The notes beneath the pieces were generated by a model. It saw only the letters and a program-made list of their open reading frames with translations. It was not told the origin of the DNA and did no database searches. This document shows positions 12,015-24,792 of a stretch of 64,000 nt of DNA, piece by piece (within the stretch, counting starts at the first letter, position 1; every line of letters starts with the position of its first letter). Source of the DNA: Chlorella sorokiniana. Its lineage: Eukaryota; Chlorophyta; Trebouxiophyceae; Chlorellales; Chlorellaceae. The position numbers and the translations under genes were made by a program. The stretch is from NCBI GenBank assembly GCA_025917655.1, contig CP084611.1, positions 1,798,001 to 1,862,000 on the forward strand, in the 5' to 3' direction.

Positions 12015-15000
12015 TCAATTGCCACGCATTTTCTTCTTGGTGCTGCGAGCTTTCTGCATCATGCTAGGCTGTGGCTGTTTGCGCTTGAGGAGGTTCTCGT
12101 GTGATCCATCTTCCTCCTCCTCATCATCGGACAGATGAAAAGGCACCAGCTCTTCTTGGTCAGCAATTTGGGTATCATGCGGCTGCTCCTGCCGCTGCTC
12201 CAAAGCGTCTTTCTTTCTGGGCTTGCCCTGCTTTGTATTTGACAGCTGCTTGCTTGGCAACAAAGTTTCTGGCTCGTAGCTGCGGCAGGCAGATGCGCAT
12301 AAACGCTTCAGCTCCAGATCCTTGTTAGTTGCATGCCCCTTCCAAAGCTGCATTAACTAAGCAGCAGCAGGGCAACAAGGTCAGTGATTCATCACCTGTC
12401 GTCCTCGACACTGGGAAGCGTAACATCCATCGCAGCGGTTGTTCGCATTTGCAGGCGCTGCCGTGCTCGATCTTGCAGCCCCTGTGCAAACTTTTGGACG
12501 GGAGCCTGCATGTGGTTGGAACTAGCTAGATTGTCGTATATAGAGATTTTATCGAATGCGCTGTGCCAATATAACAGCCCTTAAAGGGCTGCAATTGAGA
12601 TGACCATACCTGGCGCGCCGCGCTCTCCGCTGCCAGAAACGTTGCAACTTGGCCTAGGTCCTTGGGAGAGAAGTCCACCTGCCGCATAAGCACAACATAC
12701 CAGGGCTACAATGCCAGACTGCTCAGCAGGAGACAATGAAATGACAGGCACATACCTGATCACGCGCACGGCCGACAAACGTTACATTCTTCTCAATTGC
12801 ATCAACCAGCTGCTTTGCAGCTTTTCTGCAAAAGGCGGAAAGGTAGCATAAATGGTTACGCTGGTTCCATGCAGTAACGGAACTCTGAAAGAGATCTTGC
12901 CTGAAGCGCTCAACCGGAGAGTGCTTTATGAATTTGCGCAGCTGGTTGACAGTGAGGAAAGAGAGTTCTGGAAAGGCAATGTGGCATCCCCAGGTGGCCA
13001 AGTGGTCTGCCAACAACTCCATCACCTGTTAATGAGCAGGGACAGGAGTGAGACATACTTGGTTGGAAGGCAGCCTATCGACGTCAAGCGTTCTGAGGCA
13101 TACCTGATTGATGATCTCCTCCTGGTACTGCGTGGTGCGCATGTTAGCCTTGCTGACACGCAACTGCAGGAGCACCTCACAGTGCTGGCCAGTGCCAGGC
13201 TGTGGAGCCTTGTGCAGTGCGCTCCACTGCAGCACCTCAAGCAGCACTGGGGCGACCGGAATGAAGGTGTTCGTTGCCTCGCTCAGCCGGTTTAAGGCCC
13301 GTGCACAACGTAAGCGGAGAGGGAAGTACTCTGGCGCTGGCAGGAGGCGCGAAACACCAAGAATCAACTGCAACACATTGCAGGCAGTCAGAAAGTACCG
13401 CGTGGGCTCAAGAATATGAACAGAGGCAGGAATCATGAACCTGTGTGATTGGATAGATGAGAGGGCGAAGCTCTTGCTCCTGTGCCCTGGCAGCGAGCAG
13501 TTTCGACCACAGCTCCAGGCAGTTGATGGTCTGCAAGACATAGCAGCAGATGCTGAAGGAGCAAGGAGCTTGATTCAGCCTCGCTTGCTCAAACAACACG
13601 ACAACATGTGCACAGCTGCACAATTGAAGACCAGACCTGCCAACAATACACCTCTCGGAATGAATCCTTGCTTTTGCTAGTCAAAGCAGACCGCACCAGC
13701 ACTGCCAGCTGGCGAATGAAGCTGAATGCGTGCTGGTACGAGGCAGCTGCAGGCAACAACCACGACAGCGCCCACCCATTTAGAAGGGCTTCAACCACGA
13801 TGTGCGTTTAGCCAAACATGCAAGCTTGTGCCACTTGCCTGCATTGATGCTGTACACTTCCACCACAGCCGCCGCCATGAAGTTGATTTGGGGCATGCTC
13901 GCCGCATTGACAAACTTTGCATTGCTACTGAACGCACGATATACGCCCTGCAACGCTGGATGCTATGTCTTACAACGTGAGCACATCCATCACGCTTGCC
14001 TGCACGCTTCTCCCCCACCCCTCCCCCACCCCCGCACACTCACTCCACATAAAGCACCCAAACAGGCGTGTTCAATCACAAAACACTTACTGTTTAGTTA
14101 TATGGAGGCAACTGACCTTGAGGCAGTTGTCTAGGGCCGGTTGTGGCAGGTCCAATGCCATCTGCCGCACCAGCAAAATTGCTTGCACGCGAGGCGCACT
14201 GTCAGCAGAGCCAAAGAGACCCAAAGCAGCCTTCAAAAGCCGCCGCTGCAACTTTTCAAATGGTGCCAAGAATACAGTGGAGGCACGCAGACGGCGCAGA
14301 ATGAATGCGAGCATGGCAGCGTCGGTCAATGCGCCTGCACGCAAAAGCAACAGTATATGTGGACAGACTAGCTCGTAGACACGAGCAGATGCTTGAGATT
14401 GCTCATGATGCTCACCAAGAAGGTGGAGAGTATTGCCCAGATAGCTCTTCACCAGTGGGTCTAATTTCTTCCAACGCGGAAGCTTCACCAAATGACCCCC
14501 TGATAATGGCTCCTGCAGTTGCTTGCTGCTTGCCCCGTCCAGGAGAATGCTGCGAAATATGCCATCAATCTCCCGCTTCACAAACAAAAGAACTCCTGTC
14601 AATAGTCCCGCAAGCAGGGCAGAAACATTGTTCTGGATCACAATACAGCCACTCACCAGGACAAACAACATAAGTTTGTTGTAAACTGCACTGCTTGCAA
14701 TTCGCATGCTCTCCTCCACTTCCTCCTCAGTGTCCCCGTAATGACAGGCCTGGCGATAGGCCTAATGATGCAGGAAATGCAATGCAACCACGGGAGCACA
14801 AAGAAATATGGCTCGAGAGCTGAACTTTCCCATGCTAGGTGGTTGCAGCAGTGGTTGCAGCATAAACGCCTACACACCTTCAATAGGTTACGAACAGCGC
14901 CCAGGCTTCCCTTTTGTTGAGATGCCTCGCACCAGCCTTCAACCATGGCAAGTGTGACGCTGCCATGTCCAGGTTGGGAAATGCTTGTTGCAGGTCGACC

Positions 15001-16067
15001 AGCTTGGCCATCCATTCCACCCGCTGCTGCATCGACGGCGGTGTCTTCGTCACTGTCCAGCTCGTCCTCCGACTCCCTTCCAAAGTTGAGTAGTTCCTGG
15101 TCTGTGGACTGTAGGAGGTGGCATGGTGGTCACGCCTCAAGGGCAACAGCAGCAGAAAGTGAACTACCACATCTCCAATCTGTGAAGGTGCGCAGGGCAG
15201 CCCTCTTTTCACCTGCAAATATTCGTAAAACTCTGGGTCCTGCTCCTTGAGCGCCTGCAGCTGTGCTTTATGGGCTGCCATTTCAACTTTTAGCACCGAC
15301 TTGCTGCTGCTGGCCAGCATGGCATTTGCCTCTTCCTCTTCCTCACTGGTCTCAATAGTATCTGCCTGGGCTGTCAGGCACTTGTCATCTCCTGCGTTAC
15401 GCTTGCGTTTGGAGCCAGCAACTGCCTTTGGTGCAATGGGCTCGGCGACTGATTTGTCCTCATCGTCATCGCTGGTGGTGCCCAAGTCCTCCTCGCTGTG
15501 CAAGACACCCTCAGCTGCAACAGCACTATAGTAGAAAATAAGGGCCAGATTGAATCACACCCCCTACATGTTGGTTCGCACCATCATCAGGCAAGCCACC
15601 CGCTGCAGCAATGTCCAAGAAGCCACCATCGAGAAACTCATCAATGCTCATGTCCGGCAGGACATTGCCGGGCTGCCCTTCACCAGGGGTGCCGGCAGCA
15701 CCGGCTTGAGCCGCATACTCTTTTGCTTTGGTTCCTACATTTTGCATAAAAGGCTCAACAGCACCAGGTAACCCAAAGCCAGACTCGAGAACGGCGGCGT
15801 GAAGAACGGCGGCGTGGCGGCAGCAACCCGCTTACGTTGCGGGTTGCGGGAGCGGCCGTGCGCATGAGATCACCATGCATGCACCTTGCCAGGCGCTTAA
15901 AAAGGACAGCAAGCCCAGAACTGCGCCCGGCATGCACTGAACTCGCCTTGATGCTCTTCCTGCTGCTGCTTTGCGCGTTTTGTCTTTTGCCGTGTCTTTC
16001 GTTGTTTGATGGCAGCACCCAAATGTTTCCGCACAAACTTTTTGCTTGCCTTCGACGTTTTCCCCAT
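12015..16067 (-). CDS. NOC2: NOC2-family nucleolar complex protein (60S ribosome biogenesis)
   Basis: Read right to left from ATG 16067 (MGKTSKASKKFVRKHLGAAI), the lysine-rich start typical of NOC2. Next come SIDEFLDGGFLD (about 15630), an acidic low-complexity region, and MAAHKAQLQALKEQDPEFYEY (about 15200-15280). The core Noc2 fold follows: RWKKLDPLVKSYLGNTLHLL (about 14420-14480), VYELVCPHILLLLRAGALTD and PFEKLQRRLLKAALGL (about 14200-14370), CHIAFPELSFLTVNQLRKF (about 12920-12990) and KQLVDAIEKNVTFVGRARDQV (about 12755-12820). The last exon is acidic then basic (DDEEEEDGSHENLLKRKQPQ), ending at 12015. NOC2 pairs with NOC1 or NOC3 in the nucleolus to mature and export pre-60S particles. 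The stop lies 85 bp from the second stop of the convergent upstream gene. Confidence 0.92.
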
Positions 16068-16444
16068 TCCTCGGCTGCCCTTTGAGCGTTGCCTGTGTTT
16101 GGTTTCAAATCAATCAGTGACAGTGGACAACACAAAACAATTACGCTCGGAACCAAAATCGCTCATTCTGTACATCTTTCTGCCTCTCTTTCAGCTTAAA
16201 CCTGTCGCAAGCTTCAGTCCTCTGCCCACCGTTTCAACTGCAACCTGTCCTGTTACAATTCCGCGGCCTCGTAGCCTGCTTAGCTCCCCCTTTGTTCTCA
16301 GCTCGGGTCCACGCCGAACCCAGCTGCTCGCCATAACTCCTTGCTGGGTGGCCAAGGCAGTCCGGAACTTTGCACTTTGGCAGCCTTTGCGCGTTCCGGG
16401 CACCGTGTCGCCGCCGCCGCAGCGGCCAGCGCTACTCACGGCAT
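16068..16444. other. Divergent promoter region, NOC2 / tyrosine phosphatase
   Basis: No supported exon on the minus side. A plus-strand open frame crosses the region but has no ATG supported by homology; the phosphatase probably starts at ATG 16445 or 16529. The region presumably holds both transcription starts. Confidence 0.5.
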
Positions 16445-17951
16445 ATGTGGCGCCAGTCAACCGTGTGCAGTCGTCTGAGAACCTTGACAAACCAAATCAC
16501 ACGGCAGCCAGCTGTCTGGAGGCCGGCAATGCAAGCTTCAACTGCGGACAGCAGCTCCGCTCGCTTTGACTTCACAAATATCTTGAATGCCCGCGATCTC
16601 GCAGATGCTTCAACGTTGATAAAGCCAGGTAAGTTTGGCTTTGAGGCGACTGAGTGCAAGTGAAATGGACAAGTGGCCATTATCAACAACTATGCAACCA
16701 CATGTTGTAACAGGACGTCTGTTTCGGTCGGGCAGCCCAGCGCATGCCTCAAAGCATGACGTGATGCTGGTGCGGAAGGATCTGCGAGTCCAGCAGATGA
16801 TTGATTTCAGGTAAGTCTTACCTGAAAGTCTTGGCTGCAACGTCAGCTGAGGCCCAGCACGAGAGTAGAACAAGAGCATGTTTGACCTCCTCCTGTTGTG
16901 TCCGCTGTCTCAGGTCGTCTGAGGAGCTCAAGGAGGATACTGCATGGTCCCTTATGCTAAGCAACGGAGTGATTAAGACGTACGACTCAAATGGCAACAT
17001 TGTAGAAGTAAGAGGAAATGCTGGGCTGTAGCTTGGCAGCATTGCAGGAGCTATGTGCTGGCTGGGCCACCGCCCTGCTATGTGGCACCGCAGGAGACCG
17101 TGGATCACAATGCTGCCTTGCATGGCATGAACCTGCAAGACATTCAGCTGCATCGACTTTCCCTACTGGAAAGAAACCGTGTCATCCGAGGAATGCTGAC
17201 GTGAGTGCATTATAAGAGCAGGAAGGGCTGTGCATCATGATTGGAAGTGGCCGACCAAGTTTCAGCCCTTTGTATGCGACATGCAGGAAGCTCCCCGTCT
17301 CTAAGCTGCTGTGGGCTGGCTTTTACAAGCTTACAGGCAACGAAGAGGCCATGCGGGACACACTTATTCCGTGAGTAAACGTTCAATGCATGCTCACACC
17401 TCTCTGTCTTTGCTGTCATACTTGCCTGGTCATCGACTCCCTCAGGGAGATAAACCGCGGCGGGTTGCTGCTGATCTATCAGATTTTGGTAGATACTTCC
17501 CAGACGGACATTGCCAGAGCACTGCAGCTGATCACAGCTTCGCTTGAACGGCAACAGCCCTGCATGTTCTTTTGTAAACTTGGCAAGGATCGCACGGGAC
17601 TGATCGCTGCCCTCGTTCTGTCGGCCTGTGGCGTGAGCGAGGACGACATTATTGCAGATTATGTCAGGTTGGAGAATTGTGGAAAGGCATATGCACTGAT
17701 TTGATTTTTCTGTGACTTCGTTCAATCCTGCATCAACCTGCAGGTCAGATGGCGTGCATCAGGTTGCGCTTGGTGGCATCGAAAAGCAGGAGGACTTGAA
17801 GGGCATGGACAATGAGTTGTTTGCCGCTGCTCCACCAGAGGCCATGCGCCACTTGCTGCAGTATTTGCGGTCCCGTTACGGGGCGTGCGGGAGTACATGC
17901 AAGCCATTGGCTTCACTTTTGAGCAGCAGGAAGCTCTGCGCAAATGCCTAA
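16445..17951 (+). CDS. Tyrosine phosphatase family protein (Y_phosphatase3-like)
   Basis: A single-domain protein tyrosine phosphatase. After a short N-terminus (ATG 16445, or ATG 16529 with MQASTADSSSARFDF) come FTNILNARDLADAS, RLFRSGSPAHASKHDV, MIDFRSSEELKED (the aspartate-bearing loop region), then HRLSLLERNRVIRGML (about 17145-17200) and LWAGFYKLTGNEEAMRD. The catalytic P-loop is CKLGKDRTG (about 17577-17603), a C-x5-R signature with the Asp/Lys version seen in lipid- or atypical phosphatases of this family. The last exon reads SDGVHQVALGGIEKQEDLKG and LLQYLRSRYG. At the GGGG run (about 17880-17883) the frame then breaks. A shifted frame reads GVREYMQAIGFTFEQQEALR to TGA 17966-17968, as family members do, so one G is probably missing. 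The literal stop is 17951. The substrate is not predictable. Confidence 0.82.
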
Positions 17952-18051
17952 CCCTCGATTGGGCGTGAGGTTTGGAATGGTTGCGCGGTGACACATGCCA
18001 AGTTGCCTTTCTATTTAGCTTGCCTCTTAAGTTGCCAGCTTGTAAGCTGCC

Positions 18052-21000
18052 TCATGCGCGCAGCATCACCCTGCCGGTTTGATGCTCCACCCGTGCAAAG
18101 TCTTCTAGCTCAACCAGAGCAATGCGCAGGTCGTGCTCGTTAACACGCACGCTGCTCTGTGCGTTGATGCTGTCCAGCAGGTCGGCCATGCGCATGCCAT
18201 TGGGGCCTGCTCGTTGCTCCAGCAAGTTGCGGAGCTCGCCAGCCAGCTGGGCCTTCAATGTGCGGTCGGCGGCTGACATGCCGGTCTGGATCAGATCCCT
18301 GCAGCAGCGTCAGGGACCGCTTTTAAGGACGTGGTTGTCCATCACAGCCCTCCAGACCCTTCAGACTTACATGTCGATTTGCCCTGTACGAGGGTCAATG
18401 CTGGACTGCTGCATGGCCACCTTCATCAGGCGTACTGCCTCTGCAACATCCTGCACTGTGACGCTGTTGCTCAACCGCATCCGTGCCAGGGCCTCTGCAT
18501 GTGCACACGAGCCAAAAAGTGATTGGTTTGATGCAGAGTAAGCTGTTTGACACGCGAGCAGAACATGCTCATGATTGTACCTGACAAACGAATGAGCGAC
18601 TCCAGCTGGCGTGGTGTGGCTGACACAGTCTACACGCGGAAACACAACTCAAGAGCTCAGATCAGCAAGCATTTCATGCCAATAAAGGCAGAAGTTCCAA
18701 CCTTGCCTCACCTTGCGGCTCATGCCGACACTGCGCATCTCAACATATGCTTGCGACAGGGCCTGCATTCACATAGTACAGACATTGACTGCAGTAAAAC
18801 CTGACCACTCATCTGGAAAGGCGCAGCGACTGACTTACGTTTGCTGCTTCAGGCAGTAATGCAGGGAAGCAGGTGGCACGAGCGAATGCAATGTAATCGC
18901 GCAGCGTGCCCATAGAGATGACGTCGATCTGCACAAGAGAAGAAAGGGATGGACAACTGCTGTGTTTCACAGTTGTGGGCCTGAGACAATTACAAAACTG
19001 CAGTGCAGGAGCCGCACCTCATTGGCCAGCCGGCCCATGCCGTTCCCATACAGCGACACAAGGTGGCGTGCCAGCTTCCGATCTGTGGCTTCGTTGGCCT
19101 TGTCAAGCAGCTGCACTAAACAAACAATGGACCCGGCTGAACAAGGAAATTCACAACAGATGTGCACAATGCCCGTGAAGCCATCTTGAAGGCCCACACT
19201 CACCAGGTAAATGAGGTCAAAGCGGGACATGAGGGAGGGCGGCAGCTGTATGTTCTCCACCACTGACAACTGAGGGTTGTAGCGTGATCCCAGTGGGTTG
19301 GCAGAAGCCAAGACTGCAGCATTAGCCGAAGCATTCAGGCAAACATATGAAAACGAACTCTCCGGCCATGCCAAATCAATGTCATGCTCTGCTTGCCAAT
19401 GCTCACCACTGGTGCGGGCATTAAGGGTGGCAATGATACCTGCCTTGGCGACGCTGATTGTTTGCTGCTCCATTACTTCGTGCAACTGCAACAACTTGCA
19501 GCACAGCTTGGAACGCTGGTTTGGCGGTTCTCTGTGCTGAAAACGAAAACGGCCAATCCCCAGCAGCTCACCATGCTCCGTGCAGCATCGCTCATCTTGT
19601 CAAACTCATCAATGCAGCACACACCCTGCAGCGAGGACGAAGCCCCTCTTGGAAACGAAAGCATCTTGCAGCGCTCCCCAGGCGCGCAGTACTTCCTGGG
19701 CGAAAATGCTTGAAACCTAGCTACTGCACCTTGTCAGACAGCACCAGAGCGCCCGACTCCAGTACCATCTCCTTGGTCTCAGGGTCCTGCATATTCAAGC
19801 ATAACATACGAGGAGGTACATAAGCACATCATATGCACCACAAACGCCAATGCAATTCTTACCTTTGTCACATAAGCAGTTAGACCAACAGCAGAAGAGC
19901 CTTTGCCACTGGTATAAATGCCGCGCGGCGCCAGCTTGTGCACGTAACTGTGCTAGGGGTGATAAGAGCAACTTTGAAAGCCAGCCATCAAGGGTGGACA
20001 CGCAAGACTGCAGCGCGCACCTGAGCAGCTGGGACTTTGACACACCAGGGTCGCCAACCAAGAGCACATTTATTTCGCCTCGTGTTTTGCGCCAGGAAGC
20101 ATCTGCCAGGAAATGACTGTCTCACTTTCACAGGCGTTGCAATGCAAGTGTGGCTCGTCATTTGGTGTGGGTGAAAAGGCCTACCTTGCTCACACCCCCA
20201 AATAATTGACACAGGATGCCTTTCTTCACATCCTCCAGCTGCCAGATGGAAGGCGCCACAGACGCAGCCAGGCGCTCGTAAACATGTGGGTCGCTTGCCA
20301 AAGCCTGCACCACAAGATATGGACCAGGACCATCCATGCTCCATGCAGATATACACCGTTTCAAAGAAAACTCGAAGGGCATGCAGCAAACACCGACTTT
20401 AAAAACCTCGCGCTTGGCATCCATCTCTTCACGTGTCATGTTGCTGGTGTGCAGCAGAGTGCTGGGATCCTGCAGAACACATGACATGTAGCACAGCTGC
20501 TTTGGGTTTGGCCTGCACTGCTAGCACAATGACAATAACAGCCAATGAAAAGCGGTCCATTTGCCTGCGTATCGGGGCGTCGGCCACGTTGCCCTGCTGG
20601 CTCAGCTGGCCCTGCGTCTGGGTTTGGCTCTCCTCAGCGGCAAACATGGAGAAGAGGTTCGAGGCCTCATCCTTCTGAATGTGAACAACATCAATGTAAG
20701 TCTTGTACACGCTCTGCGCCGCAATGAGAGTTCTTTGATTAAGGAGAGTGGAGGGCAGGGCAGGCCGCAGGCCGGATGTAACACGAGGTTTGAACACATG
20801 GTCACCTTCAGTTCACGAAGCCGGGGTTCGTGCGAACACCCATGGCACGGTACACACCCGTGACCGTGATGCGATCACCAGGCTTGGCCAGATCCACCAG
20901 GTCCTGCACGACAGACACAGCAGATGTGTTGAATGGTCGACAGGGAAGGGTCAGCTGTCAAGGCCAGTTGGGCAGAACCGGAGCGAGCGCTCCCTACCTG

Positions 21001-22719
21001 GCGAGCGAACATGGACACCGTGTGAGGTGTTTCGCCCTCTGGAATCTCGTTGGGGTTCTCTTGCATCTTCATCAGCTGCTTGTCCAGGAAGCAGGAACGG
21101 TTGTACACCATTTGCATGCTGAACTTGGCCTGGCAAGCGGGGTTTGAGCATTTGCTGGGTTCGTTGACCTTCCCACGATCATTCCACGACACGTCCTCGT
21201 GCCCGCATTGGGTGCAACAGAAGAGAGCCAGGCTGCAGGCAAACAATCAAGTTGATCCATAGTCCTGGTTGTAAAGTTGGGACAAAGAATCAAACGATCC
21301 AAGAACCTCAGCCGCCGTCAAGCACAACACGCGTCTGCTCGCCTCTGGTCAGGAATTACTCCAGAGGTGCGGGTGACCATGCCGCTGACGCCAATCAGCT
21401 TATTGATGTCCGCTGGATTCAGGTCACGAATGACCTTTGTGTCCCGCAAGTTGTAGATGCGCGACTGCAGGGCAATTGTAAATCAATGGCAGGAGGCACA
21501 GGTTGATCAAGCCCTCCTCACTGGATGCACACTGGTAGAACACGCACCTGGACCTGACACTCCTCTGGATCGCAACCCTCGAGCTCCGCAGCAATGGCGG
21601 ACAGTTGGCCATCAAAGATTGGAACTGCAGAAATGAGCGTAGGGAGTCTGTGATTAACAACGACCGCATTCTTGAATTCAGACTCAGCAAGTTGCAAGCA
21701 GCGTACCAGTCTCTGCAGGGTAAGTAATAGCCCAACCATACAGCGTGCGATCAAAGTCGTGCATGTGATGGCCGTCAATATTGAAACTGACCTCACCGCG
21801 GGACCGCATCTGCATTTGGCTTGAACAAAGCAATCAAGACAAAAGCAATGAAGACTGCTAGATTGGCAGTTTGAGGCAAAGCAAACATGCAGCCCACCTC
21901 CTGGAGCAGCTGCATGTACTTATAGTCAGCATCAGCCGCATTCTCCTTGAATGTGCGGATGAAGGCATTGAAACGTGCCTGAACACGACTCACTGCAACC
22001 AAACCAAATGAAAACAGCAGGGCTGCGTTAACAGCATGCAGGAAACTGGTGCGATCAGAGTGCCAGCGCGTACCAGACAGGTTGGTGCCCCAGATGAAGG
22101 TCTGGTCAGCGTCACCGTCCATTTCATTGGACGAGAGGGGTACAGACTCCTGCACTGTGGCAGACGCAGCGGCGGTGATGCCCACACTCCCACTGCAAGA
22201 ACATTGACTAGTACGGTCTAGGCAAGTGATCTACGCGCACCGAGGGCATGAGGCTGCTGCGACGGCCTGCAGAGCTTGGCGGCACCCGGAAGCCAATGTA
22301 GTGGTGCCCCAGGTCTGGACGCCGCAGAGTTGCCGGCGTGGGCTGGCTGCTCAATGCGCCACGTGGTCCGGTGCCAGGTGCGCCCAGGGAAGGGTTGAAA
22401 GCCAGGCTGCCCGGCGTTTGCATCACAGATGCACCAGGCGTCTGCTGGTGTGAGCGGCTGCTGGTGCGGGCGGCACTTGGTGCTGGGCTTGCATCCGGGC
22501 CTGCACATGATGATCGGTGCGATAGTATGCATTTGACACGGTCGTGTTCAGTGTGGCGCATCTGGCCAGGCACGGTGTGCGCGTGCAGGCGTGCTAGTTT
22601 GAAGTGGCGAGTGTAGAGTGGCAAGCCCGGGGCAGGGCATCTGCACTTTATAGCAAGGCAACACGTAGTGCAGATCTTTGACACTCACCAGCGCCGCTGC
22701 CAGCTTGCGAGTCGGCCAT
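18052..22719 (-). CDS. MCM4: DNA replication licensing factor MCM4
   Basis: Start ATG 22719 ([11 protein letters not shown]), then an intron and a low-complexity Ser/Pro/Thr tail with repeated TP dipeptides ([15 protein letters not shown]), typical of the MCM4 kinase-regulated N-terminus. The zinc finger is [15 protein letters not shown] then [10 protein letters not shown] (about 21120-21220), followed by MCM4-like [19 protein letters not shown] and TPHTVSMF. The AAA+ core follows: Walker [12 protein letters not shown] (about 20030-20060), Walker [14 protein letters not shown] (about 19590-19625), ARTS with [18 protein letters not shown], and the arginine finger [15 protein letters not shown] (about 19205-19245). 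The C-terminal winged helix ([20 protein letters not shown]) ends at 18052. It is a subunit of the MCM2-7 helicase, loaded at origins in G1. The finger spacing and the ENPNEIPEG run favour MCM4 over other paralogues. Confidence 0.93.
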
Positions 22720-22978
22720 AGTGATGAGCGAACGAAACCCGGTCAGCTGTCGGGCTCAAATCCTTCAGTCTGCGTGTTGGATGCCGTGGAGTTGGTTGCG
22801 CTCATTAGCAAGGCACTGACAGCAAACTCCAAGTCAGGCACGATGCAGGACAGCAGTACATCAAATCTTTAGTACATCGTAAAAGCCTCGCAAAGCTGCA
22901 CTGCCGCACTGTGTCTTGTATCCGCACTGCCCCACCCTCACTTCCTAACTTTCACCCTCCGGAACCCTCAGAGCAGCC

Positions 22979-24783
22979 ATGACCCTGGTTGCCGCCACCA
23001 GCGCTCGATCTGGTCAGCCGCTGCAGTTCAGGCATCGCACCGCCTGCGCGCCCGTGCGCCAGGCCCTGCCAGCGCGCGCCCTCTTTGGGGTGTTCGCCCC
23101 CAAGCCCGAAACCAGCGCCAACAGGGCCCAGACCCTGGTCAACGAATTGCTGCGAAGCGTAGAGGGCACAGACGGGGGCCTGAATGCATCAAAGGCCAAG
23201 CGCGCCCAAATTGAAGAGTTGGTCTCGGAGCTGGAAGGGATCTGCCCCCGGAACCCGCTTCGCTCGCCATTGCTTTTTGGTGAGTATGAAGTCCTCTATG
23301 CATCCAAGCCGCAAACGGCTGGTGGACCATTCCGCTCTCCTCTTGGACGCACAGTGTTTCCTGGCCAACGAGCGGTCCAGCGGGTCCAGGTAGGCACGGT
23401 TGCCGTTGACCGAAACCGGCTTTTGTACTACATATTGTATGGCATGTCCCGTGTTTGTGGCAGCACCTGCCAATTAGTAGAGTCGCAATTGTTTTGTCTT
23501 TGATCCCATCTCTTTGCAGGCGCCAAATATTGTCGTGAATGAGGTGTCTTACAGAGCACTTGGCTTCATTCCCGGCAGTGCTTGCCAGGAAGGCGAGTTC
23601 ACGGTGCTTAACAACGACACCTTTCTCATCGAGTTCCCTGCTCTTGATGGCAAGTCCAAGGGTGGCCCGCCACAGCGAAAAATAAAAACTTCATACCTGG
23701 ATGACAGCATCAGGTAGTTCTACAATCAGACTTGTGGTCGTCTCGACTGTGTTACAAGACCTCCTTATTCCCTCACTCTGCAGGGTCGCACGTGCACTTC
23801 CTGCCGACGATGCGGAGGAGGGCAGCTTCTACGTGTTCCGCCGCTTGACAGAGGAGGTCAGGACGAAGCAGTAACGCTGTATCCGGGGGCAAGATGCAGC
23901 GTCTGAGCCCAGCGAATCCTGCTTTCAATGCAGGTCGAAGAGGCGGCAGCCCCCAGGCCCGCGCTTGGTACGAAACGAATCAAGGCTGCAGTGCAGGAGG
24001 CACAGGCGGAGCCTGGTGCAGGCCGCAGTGCGCTTGGCACTCGGTTGCTTGGACGCCTGCAGCGTGATGGTCTGGCCACTATCGCTGAGAAGCGCTACGC
24101 ACAGCAGAGGAGCGGCAGTCGGGGCACCGGAACTGCGAGCCGAGCTGGCACAGGCAGCAGCGGAGCTGCTCGCAAGTCGCGCGAGGAGCTTGCAGCAGAG
24201 CGTGCCGCAAGCAGGGCTGCCGCTGAAGAGGAAAGGAGGGCTGCTCGTGAGGCGGCCGCAGCACTGAAAGCAGCTGCTGAGGAGGAGCGCCGTGCCCGGC
24301 AAGCACAGCTGTGAGTGTGACGACGCATCATCCTGGCCCTTGCACTTAGGCCTGGTCTGCACTACGCCTATTCGTGCTGTACATGCAGGGAGGCTGAGCG
24401 TGCTCGCCTTGCTGACGTCAAAGAGGCCGCGCGCAAGCGGCTGGCTGACTTTCAGGCTGAGGCATTGGAAGTGGCGGAGGACGCCACGGCTGCTGCTGTA
24501 GCCACCAGGTAGGCATGACATCTGTACAACCTTCCAGCCCTCATGAACACCTGGCTACTGACAGTGCTGCTTTGTGCATGGGTCTTGCAGAGATGCGGGT
24601 AAGGCTGCCGCCTCACTGATTCAGCAAGCCAACCAGGCTCGTGGCGTGATTGAGCAGGCAGCAAATGCTGCCACCGCTGCCCTGGAAGAATTGGAGGGGC
24701 TGAAGCTGGCAGAGAAGCAGGCCTCAACTGCAGTTGCCGATGCACGCAGCGCCCTGAAGCAGCTCCAGGCTGGGCGGCGGTGA
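22979..24783 (+). CDS. Plastid fibrillin (PAP/PLAP) domain protein with long alanine-rich coiled-coil tail
   Basis: ATG 22979 begins an Arg/Ser/Ala-rich presequence (MTLVAATSARSGQPLQF), suggesting chloroplast import. The fibrillin/PAP domain follows: AQTLVNELLRSVEGTDGG, LVSELEGICPRNPLRSPLLF, GEYEVLYASKPQTAGGPFRS (about 23120-23345), and APNIVVNEVSYRALGFIPG with FTVLNNDTFLIEFPAL (about 23519-23650), closing with GSFYVFRRLTEE (about 23823-23855). This much resembles plastoglobule/thylakoid lipid-associated proteins. Unusually, it continues for over 200 residues of Ala/Glu/Arg-rich heptad-like sequence (REELAAERAASRAAAEEERR, KEAARKRLADFQAEALEVAE, GVIEQAANAATAALEELEGL) to TGA 24781-24783. The tail predicts a long coiled coil. 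The stop lies only 9 bp from that of the convergent HAS1 gene. Confidence 0.82.
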
Positions 24784-24792
24784 ATTGAAACA

